A DNA stretch of 64,000 nt from Pseudomonas asplenii (lineage in GTDB: Bacteria > Pseudomonadota > Gammaproteobacteria > Pseudomonadales > Pseudomonadaceae): positions 124,001 through 188,000 of the forward strand of contig NZ_JSYZ01000004.1 in the NCBI RefSeq assembly GCF_001293465.1. Direction: 5' to 3'. Both the position numbers and the translations under genes were made by a program. The stretch's first letter is position 1; each line of letters starts with the position of its first letter. A model generated the notes under the pieces. That model worked only from the letters and a program-made list of their open reading frames with translations, was not told the DNA's origin and did no database searches. Of the stretch, positions 1 through 10,210 are shown piece after piece.

Positions 1-140
1 AGGCCACCGGTCAGGGCTACCAGCAGCCCGACCATGGCATAGGCCAGGCGCCGGGGCGTCGAATGCAGTGGAGTCGAGGGTGAGCCGGGCAGACTGGGGC
101 GTTCGTGGGGCTGCCAGTTGCGCGGCGTGTACTGATTCAT
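1..140 (-). CDS. N-terminal fragment of a probable inner-membrane transporter
   Basis: The gene runs leftward off the window edge. The ATG lies at 140-138 and the visible 46 residues begin MNQYTPRNWQPHERPSLPG. A polar, proline-rich tail of about 33 residues precedes a hydrophobic stretch (AYAMVGLLVALTGG) that looks like a first membrane segment. The tail plus first helix reminds me of large MFS-type drug exporters of pseudomonads, but too little is visible to assign it. It is divergent from the arn operon and shares the roughly 500-bp upstream region with it. Confidence 0.5.
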   Translation of the reverse strand, partial: MNQYTPRNWQPHERPSLPGSPSTPLHSTPRRLAYAMVGLLVALTGG

Positions 141-641
141 CCCGGATTCCCGAATACAAGAGCGACTTGGAGATTACTTATTTTCGTACAGCGCCGGGAG
201 CCTGTCAGAAAAATTCCCATGCTCGAAGCGGTTGCAGTGGGTTGAGCAAAAAATCACCGATTGCAAGCCGCAGAACGTTACAAGTTTTCACATCCCCCCG
301 GATTCCTGAATAGAGCCTGTCTGTATGTCAAAAAGGACACGATGTTGAGCTATCTTTCATAGGCTTTTCACATCTCTACGTTTACCGTAGCCCCTGTCCA
401 GGACTCAAGTCAGGGAATTGATGGAAATCATGAAGATAACGCGACATCACTCCTTTACCTTTCACGGTTTTAGGCTTTAATCGCCGGATGTCCGTCGTGT
501 GTGTTTAGCATCTTCCTACAAGCAGTTCTGGTTTTGCCCGACACACTGGTACAAGTCGTCTTTCCCATGGTGAAATCCGACCTGTCACACGATGACACAG
601 ATCATCGCTTGCATTACTGAAACCTTTCTGGAAAGAAGCCT
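141..641. promoter_or_regulatory. Divergent intergenic region upstream of arnC; no arnB here
   Basis: This 501-bp stretch between the leftward membrane-protein gene and arnC holds no convincing coding sequence. It is A+T-richer than its flanks, as expected for a promoter region. An imperfect 15-bp direct repeat, ccggattccYgaata, occurs at 142-156 and 298-312, 156 bp apart and both near the divergent gene's start. I could not find a canonical PmrA or PhoP box with correct spacing. arnB, which heads the operon in P. aeruginosa, is not present. Confidence 0.5.
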
Positions 642-1655
642 TTGAAACCTTACCCGATTCAGCGCGTGTCGATCGTCATACCGGTCTACAACGAAGAACA
701 GAGCTTGCCCGAGCTGTTGCGCCGTACCGAAGCCGCCTGCGCGCAGTTGAGCCAGGACGTGGAAATCATCCTGGTTGACGACGGCAGCCGTGATCGCTCC
801 GCCGATCTCCTTCAGGAAGCCGCCGAGCGCGAAGGCAGCCCGGTGGTTGCCGTGATCCTCAACCGCAACTATGGCCAGCACGCAGCGATCATGGCCGGTT
901 TCGAGCAGTCCACCGGTGACGTGGTGATCACCCTGGACGCCGACCTGCAGAACCCGCCGGAAGAGATTCCGCGCCTGGTGGCCCAGGCCGCGCTGGGCTA
1001 CGACGTGGTCGGTACCGTGCGCAACAACCGCCAGGACTCGGCCTTCCGCCGCTGGCCGTCGCGCCTGATCAACCTGGCCGTGCAGCGCTCCACCGGCGTT
1101 GCCATGAGCGACTACGGCTGCATGCTGCGCGCCTATCGCCGCAGCATCGTCGACGCCATGCTCGCCTGCCGCGAACGCAGCACCTTCATCCCGATCCTGG
1201 CCAACAGCTTCGCCCGCCACACCACCGAGGTGCTGGTGCAGCACGCCGAGCGCGAGCACGGCGACTCCAAGTACAGCCCGATGCGCCTGATCAACCTGAT
1301 GTTCGACCTGGTCACCTGCATGACCACCACGCCCCTGCGGCTGCTGAGCATCATCGGTTTCGCCATGGCCGGCCTCGGCGCACTGTTCGCCTTGCTGCTG
1401 ATCTTCCTGCGCCTGATTTTCGGCGCCGAATGGGCCGGTGACGGTACCTTCGTGCTGTTCGCCGTGCTGTTCGTGTTCACCGGCGGCCAGTTCATCGGCA
1501 TGGGCCTGCTGGGTGAGTACCTGGGTCGCATGTACAGCGATGTCCGCGCCCGTCCACGCTTCTTCATCGAGAAAGTGCTGCGCAGTCAGCCCTCTTCCAG
1601 CAGCACTGCCGCGCAAACCCCTTCTACAACTACTGTCAATCAGGTTGCCCCATGA
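642..1655 (+). CDS. arnC: ArnC, undecaprenyl-phosphate aminoarabinose (formamido) transferase
   Basis: Transfers 4-deoxy-4-formamido-L-arabinose from UDP to undecaprenyl phosphate on the cytoplasmic face of the inner membrane, in the pathway that masks lipid A phosphates. At 337 residues it is normal for the family. The family-2 glycosyltransferase fold is visible from [18 protein letters not shown] near residue 10, with nucleotide-binding DDGSRDRS and [11 protein letters not shown]; two hydrophobic C-terminal segments (about 230-300) anchor it. The start is a TTG at 642 with a GAAAG-type ribosome site 8 bases upstream; the first residues [10 protein letters not shown] match the family. It overlaps arnA by 4 bp. 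It is the first gene of the operon here, because no arnB precedes it. Confidence 0.93.
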   Translation: MKPYPIQRVSIVIPVYNEEQSLPELLRRTEAACAQLSQDVEIILVDDGSRDRSADLLQEAAEREGSPVVAVILNRNYGQHAAIMAGFEQSTGDVVITLDADLQNPPEEIPRLVAQAALGYDVVGTVRNNRQDSAFRRWPSRLINLAVQRSTGVAMSDYGCMLRAYRRSIVDAMLACRERSTFIPILANSFARHTTEVLVQHAEREHGDSKYSPMRLINLMFDLVTCMTTTPLRLLSIIGFAMAGLGALFALLLIFLRLIFGAEWAGDGTFVLFAVLFVFTGGQFIGMGLLGEYLGRMYSDVRARPRFFIEKVLRSQPSSSSTAAQTPSTTTVNQVAP

Positions 1656-3643
1656 ATCCGAAAGCTGTTGTCTTTGCCTATCACGATATCGGTTGCGCAG
1701 GCATCGAAGCCCTGCTGAACGCAGGTTATGAAATCGCTGCCGTGTTCACCCATGCCGACGATCCCAAGGAAAACACCTTCTACGGTTCGGTAGCCCAGCT
1801 GTGCGCCCTCAAGGGCATCCCGGTGCATGCCCCGGAAGACGCCAACCACCCGCTGTGGATCGAGCGCATCGCCAAGCTGAACCCGGATTTCATCTTCTCC
1901 TTCTACTACCGCAACCTGCTGAGCGAAGCGCTGCTGGCCACCGCCAAAAATGGTGCGTTCAACCTGCACGGCTCGCTGCTGCCACGCTATCGCGGCCGCG
2001 CGCCCGCCAACTGGGTACTGGTCAACGGCGAGACCGAAACCGGCGTGACCCTGCACCGCATGGTCAAGCGTGCCGATGCCGGTGCGATCCTGGCGCAGAA
2101 CCGCGTCGCCATCGAGCGCTCCGACACCGCCCTGAGCCTGCACGCCAAACTGCGTGACAGCGCCGCCAGCCTGCTGCGTGACGCCCTGCCACAACTGGCC
2201 CAGGGCAAGCTGAGCGAAACCGCCCAGGACGAGTCCAAGGCCACCTACTTCGGCCGCCGTACCGCCGCCGATGGCAAGCTGGTCTGGAGCAAGCCTGCCG
2301 AAGAACTGTTCAACCTGATTCGCGCCGTGACCAAGCCTTATCCGGGTGCGTTCTGCGCCGTGGGTGAGCACAAGCTGATCGTCTGGGGCGCCGAAGTGGT
2401 CAAGGGCAACGAAGGCCAGGCGCCTGGCCGCGTGATCAGCGTCGACCCGCTGCGCATCGCCTGCGGCGAGGACTCGCTGGTGATCAACGCCGGCCAGCGC
2501 AATGAAAACGGCCTGTTCCTCAGCGGCCCGCAACTGGCCAACGAGCTGGGCCTGGTCGACGGCTCCCTGCTGCGTGGCGCTGAAGCGGCCCGCAAGAAAC
2601 GTCGGACCCGCGTGCTGATCCTGGGCGTCAACGGTTTCATCGGCAACCACCTGTCCGAGCGCCTGCTGCGTGACGACAAGTACGAAGTCTATGGCCTGGA
2701 CATCGGCTCCGACGCCATCGAACGCCTGCGCAGCCACCCGAACTTCCACTTCGTCGAAGGCGACATCAGCATCCACTCCGAGTGGATCGAGTACCACATC
2801 AAGAAGTGCGACGTGGTCCTGCCGCTGGTGGCCATCGCCACCCCGATCGAATACACCCGCAACCCGCTGCGCGTGTTCGAACTGGACTTCGAGGAAAACC
2901 TGAAACTGGTTCGCTACTGCGTCAAGTACAACAAGCGCGTGATCTTCCCGTCGACCTCCGAAGTCTATGGCATGTGCCAGGACAAGAACTTCGACGAAGA
3001 CACCTCGAACCTGATCGTCGGCCCGATCAGCAAGCAGCGCTGGATCTACTCCGTCTCCAAGCAGCTGCTGGACCGCGTGATCTGGGCCTACGGCGCCAAG
3101 GGCCTGAACTTCACCCTGTTCCGTCCGTTCAACTGGATGGGCCCGCGCCTGGACCGCCTGGACTCGGCCCGTATCGGCAGCTCCCGCGCCATCACCCAGC
3201 TGATCCTGAACCTGGTGGAAGGCACGCCGATCCGCCTGTTCGACGGCGGCGAGCAGAAGCGCTGCTTCACCGACATCGCCGACGGCATCGAGGCGCTGGC
3301 GCGTATCGTCGACAACGAGAACGACTGCTGCAACGGCCAGATCATCAACATCGGCAACCCGGACAACGAAGCCAGCATCCGCCAACTGGGCGAAGAGCTG
3401 CTGCGTCAGTTCGAAGCGCACCCGCTGCGCGGCAACTTCCCTCCGTTCGCCGGTTTCCGCGAGGTGGAGAGCAAGGCGTTCTACGGCGCCGGCTACCAGG
3501 ACGTGGAACACCGCAAGCCGAGCATCGAAAACGCCAAGCGCCTGCTGAACTGGGAGCCGACCGTCGAGATGAGCGAAACCATCGGTAACACCCTGGACTT
3601 CTTCCTGAAGGAAGCCATGCTCGAAATCGCGGAAAAACGCTGA
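1652..3643 (+). CDS. arnA: ArnA, bifunctional UDP-Ara4N formyltransferase / UDP-GlcA decarboxylase
   Basis: A fusion enzyme of 663 residues, full length. The N-terminal half (1-300) is a 10-formyl-tetrahydrofolate transferase with N104, H106 and D142 ([12 protein letters not shown]) at the catalytic positions. The C-terminal half is a short-chain dehydrogenase-type decarboxylase with a GVNGFIG nucleotide fold near 325, a PSTSEVYG active-site segment and a YSVSK motif. It oxidises and decarboxylates UDP-glucuronate made by Ugd, then formylates UDP-Ara4N. The amination between these two steps is done by ArnB, which is not encoded next to it. ATG at 1652 overlaps the arnC stop; the stop shares one base with arnD. 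Confidence 0.96.
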   Translation: MNPKAVVFAYHDIGCAGIEALLNAGYEIAAVFTHADDPKENTFYGSVAQLCALKGIPVHAPEDANHPLWIERIAKLNPDFIFSFYYRNLLSEALLATAKNGAFNLHGSLLPRYRGRAPANWVLVNGETETGVTLHRMVKRADAGAILAQNRVAIERSDTALSLHAKLRDSAASLLRDALPQLAQGKLSETAQDESKATYFGRRTAADGKLVWSKPAEELFNLIRAVTKPYPGAFCAVGEHKLIVWGAEVVKGNEGQAPGRVISVDPLRIACGEDSLVINAGQRNENGLFLSGPQLANELGLVDGSLLRGAEAARKKRRTRVLILGVNGFIGNHLSERLLRDDKYEVYGLDIGSDAIERLRSHPNFHFVEGDISIHSEWIEYHIKKCDVVLPLVAIATPIEYTRNPLRVFELDFEENLKLVRYCVKYNKRVIFPSTSEVYGMCQDKNFDEDTSNLIVGPISKQRWIYSVSKQLLDRVIWAYGAKGLNFTLFRPFNWMGPRLDRLDSARIGSSRAITQLILNLVEGTPIRLFDGGEQKRCFTDIADGIEALARIVDNENDCCNGQIINIGNPDNEASIRQLGEELLRQFEAHPLRGNFPPFAGFREVESKAFYGAGYQDVEHRKPSIENAKRLLNWEPTVEMSETIGNTLDFFLKEAMLEIAEKR

Positions 3644-4527
3644 TGCAAGCTGGACTTCGTATCGATGTGGACACCTATCGCGGCACCCGTGACGGTGTGC
3701 CGCGACTGCTGGAACTGCTCGACGAGGCCCAGGTCAAGGCGACGTTCTTCTTCAGTGTCGGGCCGGACAACATGGGGCGCCACCTGTGGCGCCTCATCAA
3801 GCCGCAGTTCCTGCTGAAGATGCTGCGCTCCAAGGCAGCCAGCCTGTACGGCTGGGACATTCTCCTGGCCGGCACCGCCTGGCCAGGCAAGCCGATCGGT
3901 CGGGACCTGGGGCATCTGATGCGCCAGACCCTGGCCGCCGGTCACGAAGTCGGCCTGCACGCCTGGGATCACCACGGCTGGCAGGCCAATGCCGGACGCT
4001 GGAGCGAAGTCGAGCTGATCGAACAGATCCGCCGTGGCGTCGACTGCCTGAGCGACATCACCGGGCAAGCCGTCGAATGCTCTGCCACCGCCGGCTGGCG
4101 GGCGGACGAGCGCGTCGTGCAAGCCAAAGAACATTTCGGCTTTCGCTACAACAGCGATTGCCGGGGACACGGCCTATTCCTGCCACGGCTGGCAGACGGT
4201 AGCCCGGGCACCCCGCAAATCCCCGTGGACCTGCCGACCTTCGACGAAGTCGTCGGTGCGGACCTGGCCGCGAAAGACTTCAACGCATTCATACTCGACC
4301 GGTTCAGCCCGGCGAAACTGAATGTCTACACCATCCATGCAGAAGTAGAAGGGATTCTGATGGCAAACGAGTTTCGTCAGCTGCTGGCGCAAGCCAAGGC
4401 ACGCAGTATCGAGTTTCAACCCCTGGTCAATCTGCTGCCAGCCCAGCTGGACAGACTGCCCGAAGGTCGACTGGTGCGTGGCACCCTCAGTGGCCGTGAA
4501 GGCTGGCTGGGGGTACAGCAGGGATGA
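3643..4527 (+). CDS. arnD: ArnD, formamido-arabinose undecaprenyl phosphate deformylase
   Basis: Removes the formyl group from undecaprenyl-phosphate-Ara4FN, giving the donor used by ArnT. The 294-residue protein shows the polysaccharide-deacetylase (NodB-like) pattern: [21 protein letters not shown] at the N terminus supplies the first metal Asp region, and [14 protein letters not shown] near residue 105 carries the metal-binding histidines. The ATG at 3643 shares its first base with the arnA stop, and the 3' end overlaps arnT by 4 bp, so it is surely part of the same transcript. Confidence 0.94.
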   Translation: MQAGLRIDVDTYRGTRDGVPRLLELLDEAQVKATFFFSVGPDNMGRHLWRLIKPQFLLKMLRSKAASLYGWDILLAGTAWPGKPIGRDLGHLMRQTLAAGHEVGLHAWDHHGWQANAGRWSEVELIEQIRRGVDCLSDITGQAVECSATAGWRADERVVQAKEHFGFRYNSDCRGHGLFLPRLADGSPGTPQIPVDLPTFDEVVGADLAAKDFNAFILDRFSPAKLNVYTIHAEVEGILMANEFRQLLAQAKARSIEFQPLVNLLPAQLDRLPEGRLVRGTLSGREGWLGVQQG

Positions 4528-6173
4528 CCAGACGCTGGGCTTTGCCACTCCTGTTCCTCGCTTTCCTGCTGTTCTATCTGGCTCCGCTGATGAGCCACGG
4601 CATGTGGATTCCGGATGAAACCCGCTACGCGCAGATCGGCCAGGAAATGCTCCTGCGCGGCCACTGGGCGGCACCGCACTTCATGGAGCTGCGCTACTTC
4701 GAGAAGCCGATTGCCGGCTACTGGATGATTGCCATCGGCCAGGCGATCTTCGGCCAGAACTTCTTCGGCGTGCGCTTCGCCTCGGCCATGAGTACGGGCC
4801 TGAGCGTGTTGCTGGTGTATCTGCTGGCCGGGCGCCTGTGGAACGACCCGCGCAAGAGCTTCGCCAGCGCCGCGCTGTTCATGAGCTTCGGGTTGATCGC
4901 CGGCCAGGCCGGCTATGCCAACCTCGATCCGCAATTCACCTTCTGGGTCAACCTGAGCTTCGTCGCCCTGTGGCTGGCGATCGACAGCCAGACCCGCAAG
5001 GCCCGCCTGCTGTCCTGGGCGGCCCTGGGCTTCGCCTGCGGCTGGGGCTTCATGACCAAGGGGTTCCTGGCCCTGCTGCTGCCGGTACTGATCGCCCTGC
5101 CCTACATGATCTGGCAGAAGCGTTTTCGCGAACTGGTGGGTTATGGCCTGGTGGCGGTGCTGGTCGCCGCGCTGGTCAGCCTGCCCTGGGTCATCGCCGT
5201 GCACCTGCAGGAACCGGACTACTGGCGTTTCTTCTTCTGGCACGAGCATATCCGCCGCTTCGCCGCCGAAGACGCCCAGCACACCCGGCCGTGGTGGTTC
5301 TACCTGCCGCTGATCGTGGTTTCCAGCCTGCCCTGGGCCCTGCTGTTCCCGATCACCCTCAAGGATGCCTGGAAAGGCAAGGGCCAGCGGATTACCGCGT
5401 TCCTGCTGCTGTGGCTGTTCCTGCCGCTGGCGTTCTTCAGCCTCAGCCGCGGCAAGCTGCCGACCTACATCATGCCGTGCCTGATGCCATTGGCGCTGCT
5501 GATGGGCCATTCGCTGATGGAGCGGCTCAACCAGGGCCTGCCCAGGGTGTCGCGCCTCAATGGCCTGCTCAACCTGCTGCTGGGCCTGCTGGCGCTGGCT
5601 GCCGTGGTGTTCTTCCAACTGAAGAAACCGTTCTACGACAACGAGCCGCAGCACCTGGCCCTGCTGTGCGTGGTGATCGTCGGCTGGATCCTGTTCAACG
5701 CCCTGACCGTGTTCAAGCCGCTGCAATTGTGGGCGCTGCCGGCACTGGGCATGGGCCTGCTGATCGCCCTGCTGCCGGCGGCGATGCCGAGCGTGATCGT
5801 GCACAACAAGATGCCCGACCAGTTCATCGCCGACCACGAGCAGGAACTGGCCAGGAGCCGTCATCTGCTGAGCAACGACCTGGGCGCCGCCTCGGCCCTG
5901 GCCTGGCGGGTGAAACGTACCGACATCACCCTCTACAACACCCAGGGCGAGGTGAAATACGGCCTCTCCTATCCGGAGGCCGAGCACCGTACCCAGGACA
6001 TGGACCAGATCCAGAACTGGATGGAGCAGGCCCGGCGTGAAGGCCAGGTGGGTGTGGTGATGCGCGTCAAGGACGAGGAAGAGTTGCGCGAAATCGACCG
6101 GTTGCCCAAGGACTTCAAGCGTTACGACGAAGGCAATATCGTGATCCTGATCTTCCCGCAGAGCGCTCCATGA
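4524..6173 (+). CDS. arnT: ArnT, lipid A aminoarabinose transferase
   Basis: A GT-C fold integral membrane enzyme (549 residues) that transfers L-Ara4N from undecaprenyl phosphate to lipid A phosphates at the periplasmic face. It confers resistance to polymyxin and cationic peptides in this family. The periplasmic loop after the first helix reads [17 protein letters not shown], containing the conserved acidic residues of the family, and is followed by about a dozen hydrophobic segments and a soluble C-terminal domain (about 430-549). The ATGA overlaps with arnD and arnE indicate translational coupling. A second, more divergent homologue lies at 8458-10053. Confidence 0.95.
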   Translation: MTRRWALPLLFLAFLLFYLAPLMSHGMWIPDETRYAQIGQEMLLRGHWAAPHFMELRYFEKPIAGYWMIAIGQAIFGQNFFGVRFASAMSTGLSVLLVYLLAGRLWNDPRKSFASAALFMSFGLIAGQAGYANLDPQFTFWVNLSFVALWLAIDSQTRKARLLSWAALGFACGWGFMTKGFLALLLPVLIALPYMIWQKRFRELVGYGLVAVLVAALVSLPWVIAVHLQEPDYWRFFFWHEHIRRFAAEDAQHTRPWWFYLPLIVVSSLPWALLFPITLKDAWKGKGQRITAFLLLWLFLPLAFFSLSRGKLPTYIMPCLMPLALLMGHSLMERLNQGLPRVSRLNGLLNLLLGLLALAAVVFFQLKKPFYDNEPQHLALLCVVIVGWILFNALTVFKPLQLWALPALGMGLLIALLPAAMPSVIVHNKMPDQFIADHEQELARSRHLLSNDLGAASALAWRVKRTDITLYNTQGEVKYGLSYPEAEHRTQDMDQIQNWMEQARREGQVGVVMRVKDEEELREIDRLPKDFKRYDEGNIVILIFPQSAP

Positions 6174-6514
6174 CCCTGGTTCTCCTCCTCGGCGCCTGCC
6201 TGCTGACGTGCCTGGGCCAGGTGGCCCAGAAGTTCGCCGTCGAAGGCTGGCGTGAAACCTCCCCGGGCGCACTCGACAAGCTGCGTTCGCCCTGGTTGTG
6301 GCTGGCCCTGGCCAGCCTCGGCCTCGGCCTGCTGGTGTGGTTGCTGGTACTGCAGCGGCTGGAGGTCGGGATCGCCTATCCGATGCTCAGCCTCAACTTC
6401 GTGCTGATCACCCTGGTGGCGCACTACCTGTTCAAGGAATCGATCGACCGCCGCCACTGGCTGGGCGTCGCCCTGATCATGGCCGGCGTGGTGCTGCTGG
6501 GGTTGCATCTATGA
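6170..6514 (+). CDS. arnE: ArnE, aminoarabinose-undecaprenyl phosphate flippase subunit
   Basis: A small multidrug-resistance-type membrane protein of 114 residues with four hydrophobic helices ([19 protein letters not shown] first; [11 protein letters not shown] last). Together with ArnF it is thought to move undecaprenyl-phosphate-Ara4N across the inner membrane to ArnT. It overlaps arnT and arnF by 4 bp each. The order arnT-arnE-arnF is the standard one. Confidence 0.9.
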   Translation: MTLVLLLGACLLTCLGQVAQKFAVEGWRETSPGALDKLRSPWLWLALASLGLGLLVWLLVLQRLEVGIAYPMLSLNFVLITLVAHYLFKESIDRRHWLGVALIMAGVVLLGLHL

Positions 6515-6918
6515 GCCTGGCACGCGGTTTCACCTTCGCCAGCGCTAGCGTGGTGCTGGTCAGCAGCGCCCAACTGGGCATGCGCTGGAGCATGACGCGC
6601 CTGCCCGAGCCAAGCCAGTGGCTGGACGCGCTGATGACCGGCAACGTCTCGCTGGTCGCCCTGGCCGTCGTAGCGGCTTCGATCCTCGCCTATGCGCTGT
6701 CGATGCTCTGCTGGCTGATGGCCCTGCGTGACTTGCCGCTGGGCCGCGCCTACTCGCTGCTCAGTGTCAGCTATGCACTGGTCTACCTGCTGGCCGCCAG
6801 CCTGCCGTTCTTCAACGAAAGCTTCAGCCTATCCAAGACCCTGGGGGTGGCGTTGGTCATCCTCGGTGTCCTTACGATCAATTCTCCACGTATACCCCGT
6901 CCTAGAGACTCCGTATGA
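6511..6918 (+). CDS. arnF: ArnF, aminoarabinose-undecaprenyl phosphate flippase subunit
   Basis: Second half of the ArnEF flippase, 135 residues beginning [19 protein letters not shown]. The ATG at 6511 overlaps the arnE stop; the same reading frame is open further upstream but that would run across arnE. Four membrane helices of the EamA/SMR type are visible, and the order arnE-arnF-ugd fits. The stop overlaps the ugd start by 4 bp. Confidence 0.9.
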   Translation: MSLARGFTFASASVVLVSSAQLGMRWSMTRLPEPSQWLDALMTGNVSLVALAVVAASILAYALSMLCWLMALRDLPLGRAYSLLSVSYALVYLLAASLPFFNESFSLSKTLGVALVILGVLTINSPRIPRPRDSV

Positions 6919-8276
6919 AAATCAGCGTAATTGGTAGCGGTTATGTAGGCCTGGTACAGGCGACTGTTCTGGCCGAAGTCGGTCATGACGTCGTGTGCAT
7001 GGACGTTGACCAGAACAAGATCGACTTGCTGCGCAAGGGTCATATCCCGATCTTCGAACCAGGGCTGGAGACCATGGTCAAGAGCAATCTGGAAAGTGGC
7101 CGCCTGCACTTCACCAGCGATGAAAAGCTGGCCATCGAGCACGGCCAGGTGCTGTTCATCGCCGTCGGCACGCCATCGGACGAGGATGGTTCGGCCGACC
7201 TCAAGTACGTGCTGTCGGTGGGTGACGCCGTGATCCGCCATCGCTTCGAACCGCTGATCCTGGTGGAAAAGTCCACCGTGCCGGTCGGCACCGGCGACAC
7301 CCTGCGCGCCCACATCGAGGCCGGTCTGAGCAAAGCCGGCCGCAGCCTGCAGTTCGATATCGTCTCGAACCCGGAATTCCTCAAGGAAGGCTCGGCGGTC
7401 GAAGACTGCCGCCGGCCGGACCGCATCATCATCGGCTGCGAACGCGAGGAAGTGCGCGAGGTGATGCGCGACCTGTACGCACCGTTCAACCGCAACCATG
7501 ACCGCATCATGTTCATGGACCTGCGCAGCGCCGAACTGACCAAGTACGCCGCCAACTGCATGCTGGCGACCAAGATCAGCTTCATCAACCAGATCGCCGA
7601 ACTGGCCGAACACCTGGGCGCCGACATCGAGGCCGTGCGCATGGGCATCGGCGCCGACCAGCGCATCGGCTACCACTTCATCTACCCGGGCTGTGGCTAC
7701 GGCGGCTCGTGCTTCCCCAAGGACATGCGCGCCCTGATCCACAGCGCCCAGGAAGCCAACTGCTCCAGCGACCTGCTGCAGGCGGTGGAGGCGATCAACG
7801 AACGGCAGAAACACAAGCTGTTCGACCGCATCAATGCGTTCTACAAGGGCGACCTCAAGGGCAAGACCTTCGCCCTCTGGGGCCTGGCGTTCAAGCCCAA
7901 CACCGACGACATGCGCGATGCGCCAAGCCGGGTGCTGATGGAAGCGCTATGGGCCGCCGGTGCCCAGGTCCGCGCCTTCGACCCGGAAGCCATGCAGGAA
8001 ACCCAGCGCCTGTATCCCGATGAACCGGGCCTGTCGCTGATGGGTACCCCGGAAGCGACCCTGGTCGGTGCCGATGCCCTGATCATCTGCACCGAGTGGC
8101 AGCAGTTCAAGGCGCCGGACTTCGAGCGGATCAAGCAGCGCCTCAAGGCACCGGTGATCTTCGACGGCCGTAACCTGTATGACGCCAACCGCATGCAGCG
8201 CAAGGGTTTCACCTACTTCGCGATCGGCCGCGGCGCGTCCCTGGAACTGCCGGTGACCCGCCACGTAGTGATCTAG
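6915..8276 (+). CDS. ugd: UDP-glucose 6-dehydrogenase
   Basis: Oxidises UDP-glucose to UDP-glucuronate, the precursor consumed by ArnA. Length is 453 residues. The N-terminal NAD-binding fold ([14 protein letters not shown]), the [10 protein letters not shown] segment, the conserved NPEFLKEG motif and the catalytic cysteine in [11 protein letters not shown] (about residue 263) are all present. In P. aeruginosa the equivalent gene (pmrE/udg) also closes the arn operon. The ATG at 6915 overlaps arnF, so precursor supply is co-transcribed with the modification enzymes. An inverted repeat of REP type follows the stop. Confidence 0.95.
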   Translation: MKISVIGSGYVGLVQATVLAEVGHDVVCMDVDQNKIDLLRKGHIPIFEPGLETMVKSNLESGRLHFTSDEKLAIEHGQVLFIAVGTPSDEDGSADLKYVLSVGDAVIRHRFEPLILVEKSTVPVGTGDTLRAHIEAGLSKAGRSLQFDIVSNPEFLKEGSAVEDCRRPDRIIIGCEREEVREVMRDLYAPFNRNHDRIMFMDLRSAELTKYAANCMLATKISFINQIAELAEHLGADIEAVRMGIGADQRIGYHFIYPGCGYGGSCFPKDMRALIHSAQEANCSSDLLQAVEAINERQKHKLFDRINAFYKGDLKGKTFALWGLAFKPNTDDMRDAPSRVLMEALWAAGAQVRAFDPEAMQETQRLYPDEPGLSLMGTPEATLVGADALIICTEWQQFKAPDFERIKQRLKAPVIFDGRNLYDANRMQRKGFTYFAIGRGASLELPVTRHVVI

Positions 8277-8289
8277 GCGGGCGGGCCCT

Positions 8290-8406
8290 TTCGCGGGCAA
8301 GTCGGAATGCCACACCAGCCGCTCCTACAGCGATGAGTCGTGCATGGCGCTTGTACGACACCACCTTGCAGGAGCAGGCGGTGCGGCGGTCCGACTTGCC
8401 CGTGAA
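8290..8406. repeat. REPIN-like inverted REP pair
   Basis: Two 17-bp arms, TTCGCGGGCAAGTCGGA at 8290-8306 and its near-perfect complement at 8390-8406 (one mismatch), enclose about 83 bp with internal 'GCTCCTACAG' and 'GCAGGAGC' remnants. This is the head-to-head REP organisation common in P. fluorescens genomes. It separates ugd from the second ArnT-like gene. Confidence 0.8.
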
Positions 8407-8457
8407 TACGCCATCTCCCTTCCCCCGGTGTCATCCGCCTTGTACAAGGACTCCGCC

Positions 8458-10053
8458 GTGACATTGACCTCCCGCGCCACCCTCAATCGTCAGTCCCTGG
8501 GCCTGGGCCTGCTCGCCCTGCTGCTGTTCCTCGCCGGGGTTCACCAGCAGGCGGCCATCGGCTTCGATTCGCGCTTCGTCCTGTTCGCCCAGGAAATGTT
8601 GCGCCACGGCCCGGGCTTCTTCCCGACCACCTACGGCGAGCCCTACCCCGACTACTCGGCCTTCTCGACCGTGCTGGTCTGGCTGTTCGCCCTGCCCTTC
8701 GGCACCGTCAATGCCCTGGCGGCGTGGCTGCCCAGTGCCCTGGCAGCGGCCTGGATCGTGGTGCTGATGTACCGGCTGGTCGCCCCCCACTCCCCGCGCT
8801 GGGCACTGCTGAGCATCGCCCTGCTGTTGTTGAGCAACACCTTCATCACCGAGACACGTGCCGTCTCGCTGGATCTGCTGCTGGCCGCCGTCGGCTTCTC
8901 GGTGTTCTACCTGGGCTACACCGCCGATCATTTCGCCGCACCGAAACGCCATGGCTGGATACTCGCCCTGCTGGTGCTGGGCTTCGCCATCCGCGGACCG
9001 ATCGGCCTGGTGATCCCCACCGGCATGCTCTGCAGCTACTACCTGCTGGGCGGCCAGTGGCGACGCCTGTTCGTCTTCGGCTTCCAGGCCCTGGGCCTGC
9101 TGGCGGTCTGTATCGCACTACTGCTATGGCTGGCCTGGCTGGATGGCGGCAGCGTCTTCCTCCATGAAGTGATCCGCATGCAGTTCACCGGCCGCATGGA
9201 TGGCAGCGAAGGCTCCAGTGGCCTGCTGTATTACTTCGGCAGTTCGTTCGGCAACTACGCCCTGGCCTATCCGCTGGCGGTCCTGGGGGGGGTGGCACTC
9301 TTCGCCGGTGGTCGCCAGCAACGTGGGCCGGCGCTGCAATTGATGCTCTACTGCCTGGCCGCCGGCCTGATCGTGATGCTCGGGCTGTCGGTACCGCAGG
9401 CGAAGAAGGCCCGCTACATCCTGCCGATGGCGCCAATGATCGCCATCGTCGCGGCCTTTGCGTTCCAGGCAGGCCAGGGGCGGCTGTTCGCCTGGCTGCG
9501 CGGGCTGATCCAGGGCCTCTGGCTGCTGCTGCCGGCGCTGCTGATCGGCGGGATGATCCTGCTGCATCGACGCTTTCCCGAGGAACTGCCGACACTGGGC
9601 ATCGCCCCCTGGCTGGTGGGTGCCCTGCAGGTCATCGCCGTGATGATGCTGTTCAAGACCCGCTGGCGTGCCATCGGCCTGGCGGCCTGTGCGGTATTGG
9701 CGATGTGGGCGAGCTACATCCTGGTCGTCGAGCCGGTCGAGCGGACGGCCTATGACACCCGGACATTTACCCGGGCAGCCCAACAGTTGATCCATCAGGC
9801 GCCGGCACCCGTGGTGCTGCACGCCATGGGCAAGGACGCGAAGGCAATCAAGTTCATGGTCAACCTGGACGAGGATCTGCAACCGCTGTTCACCGATACG
9901 CCACAGCAGTTGCAGGCGGTGAGCGGGCCGGCGTGGCTGGTGATGGACAGGCAGGATTACCAGAAGCTGCAGGGTACGCCGGTCGGGGCGCTGGTGCCGG
10001 TGTTGAGTGGGCGGTTCGACAAGAATGATTTCGTGCTGCTCAAACAGCCCTGA
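8458..10053 (+). CDS. ArnT-like GT39-family glycosyltransferase (second copy)
   Basis: A 531-residue polytopic membrane protein related to ArnT/PMT transferases. After the first helix the first periplasmic loop reads GFDSRFVLFAQEMLRHG, the counterpart of [12 protein letters not shown] in ArnT, with the Glu of the D-E pair replaced by Ser. About eleven hydrophobic segments follow, then a soluble C-terminal part. The start is set at GTG 8458 because AAGGA sits 7 bases upstream; the frame stays open to 8344, which would add 38 residues through the REPIN. Its position right after ugd suggests addition of a sugar, perhaps Ara4N, to an envelope acceptor. The substrate is not known from sequence. 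Confidence 0.75.
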   Translation: MTLTSRATLNRQSLGLGLLALLLFLAGVHQQAAIGFDSRFVLFAQEMLRHGPGFFPTTYGEPYPDYSAFSTVLVWLFALPFGTVNALAAWLPSALAAAWIVVLMYRLVAPHSPRWALLSIALLLLSNTFITETRAVSLDLLLAAVGFSVFYLGYTADHFAAPKRHGWILALLVLGFAIRGPIGLVIPTGMLCSYYLLGGQWRRLFVFGFQALGLLAVCIALLLWLAWLDGGSVFLHEVIRMQFTGRMDGSEGSSGLLYYFGSSFGNYALAYPLAVLGGVALFAGGRQQRGPALQLMLYCLAAGLIVMLGLSVPQAKKARYILPMAPMIAIVAAFAFQAGQGRLFAWLRGLIQGLWLLLPALLIGGMILLHRRFPEELPTLGIAPWLVGALQVIAVMMLFKTRWRAIGLAACAVLAMWASYILVVEPVERTAYDTRTFTRAAQQLIHQAPAPVVLHAMGKDAKAIKFMVNLDEDLQPLFTDTPQQLQAVSGPAWLVMDRQDYQKLQGTPVGALVPVLSGRFDKNDFVLLKQP

Positions 10054-10064
10054 TACGGAGTCGC

Positions 10065-10190
10065 CTGGCCGCTCCTGGCGGTTCGCGGGCAAGCCCGGCT
10101 CCTACGGGGGATCGATACCGAACGCGGCATTGGCGTACGGCACCATCCTGTAGGAGCGTGGCTTGCCCGCGAACCGCCGCAGGCGGCCAG
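10065..10190. repeat. REPIN-like inverted REP pair between convergent genes
   Basis: Long imperfect palindrome. The left half has CTGGCCGC (10065-10072) then GGTTCGCGGGCAAGCC and CTCCTAC. The right half has GTAGGAGC, then GGCTTGCCCGCGAACC and ends GCGGCCAG (10183-10190). It lies tail-to-tail between the GT39 gene and the lipase and can form a hairpin in both transcripts, so it may also act as a bidirectional 3' end structure. Confidence 0.85.
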
Positions 10191-10210
10191 ACGACACCAG
10201 CCGACTACCC

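Noticed and set aside
400..560. Possible PmrA/PhoP boxes upstream of arnC (GTTTA- and TTTAA-like words)
   Set aside because: No two half-sites have the required spacing and orientation, so the match is no better than chance in an A+T-rich stretch.
585..1616. Long open frames antisense to real genes (for example 585-1616, 1640-3511, 4416-6272, 28300-29862)
   Set aside because: They mirror the codon pattern of the real genes in G+C-rich DNA, have Gln/His/Gly-rich composition without domain motifs, and lack ribosome sites.
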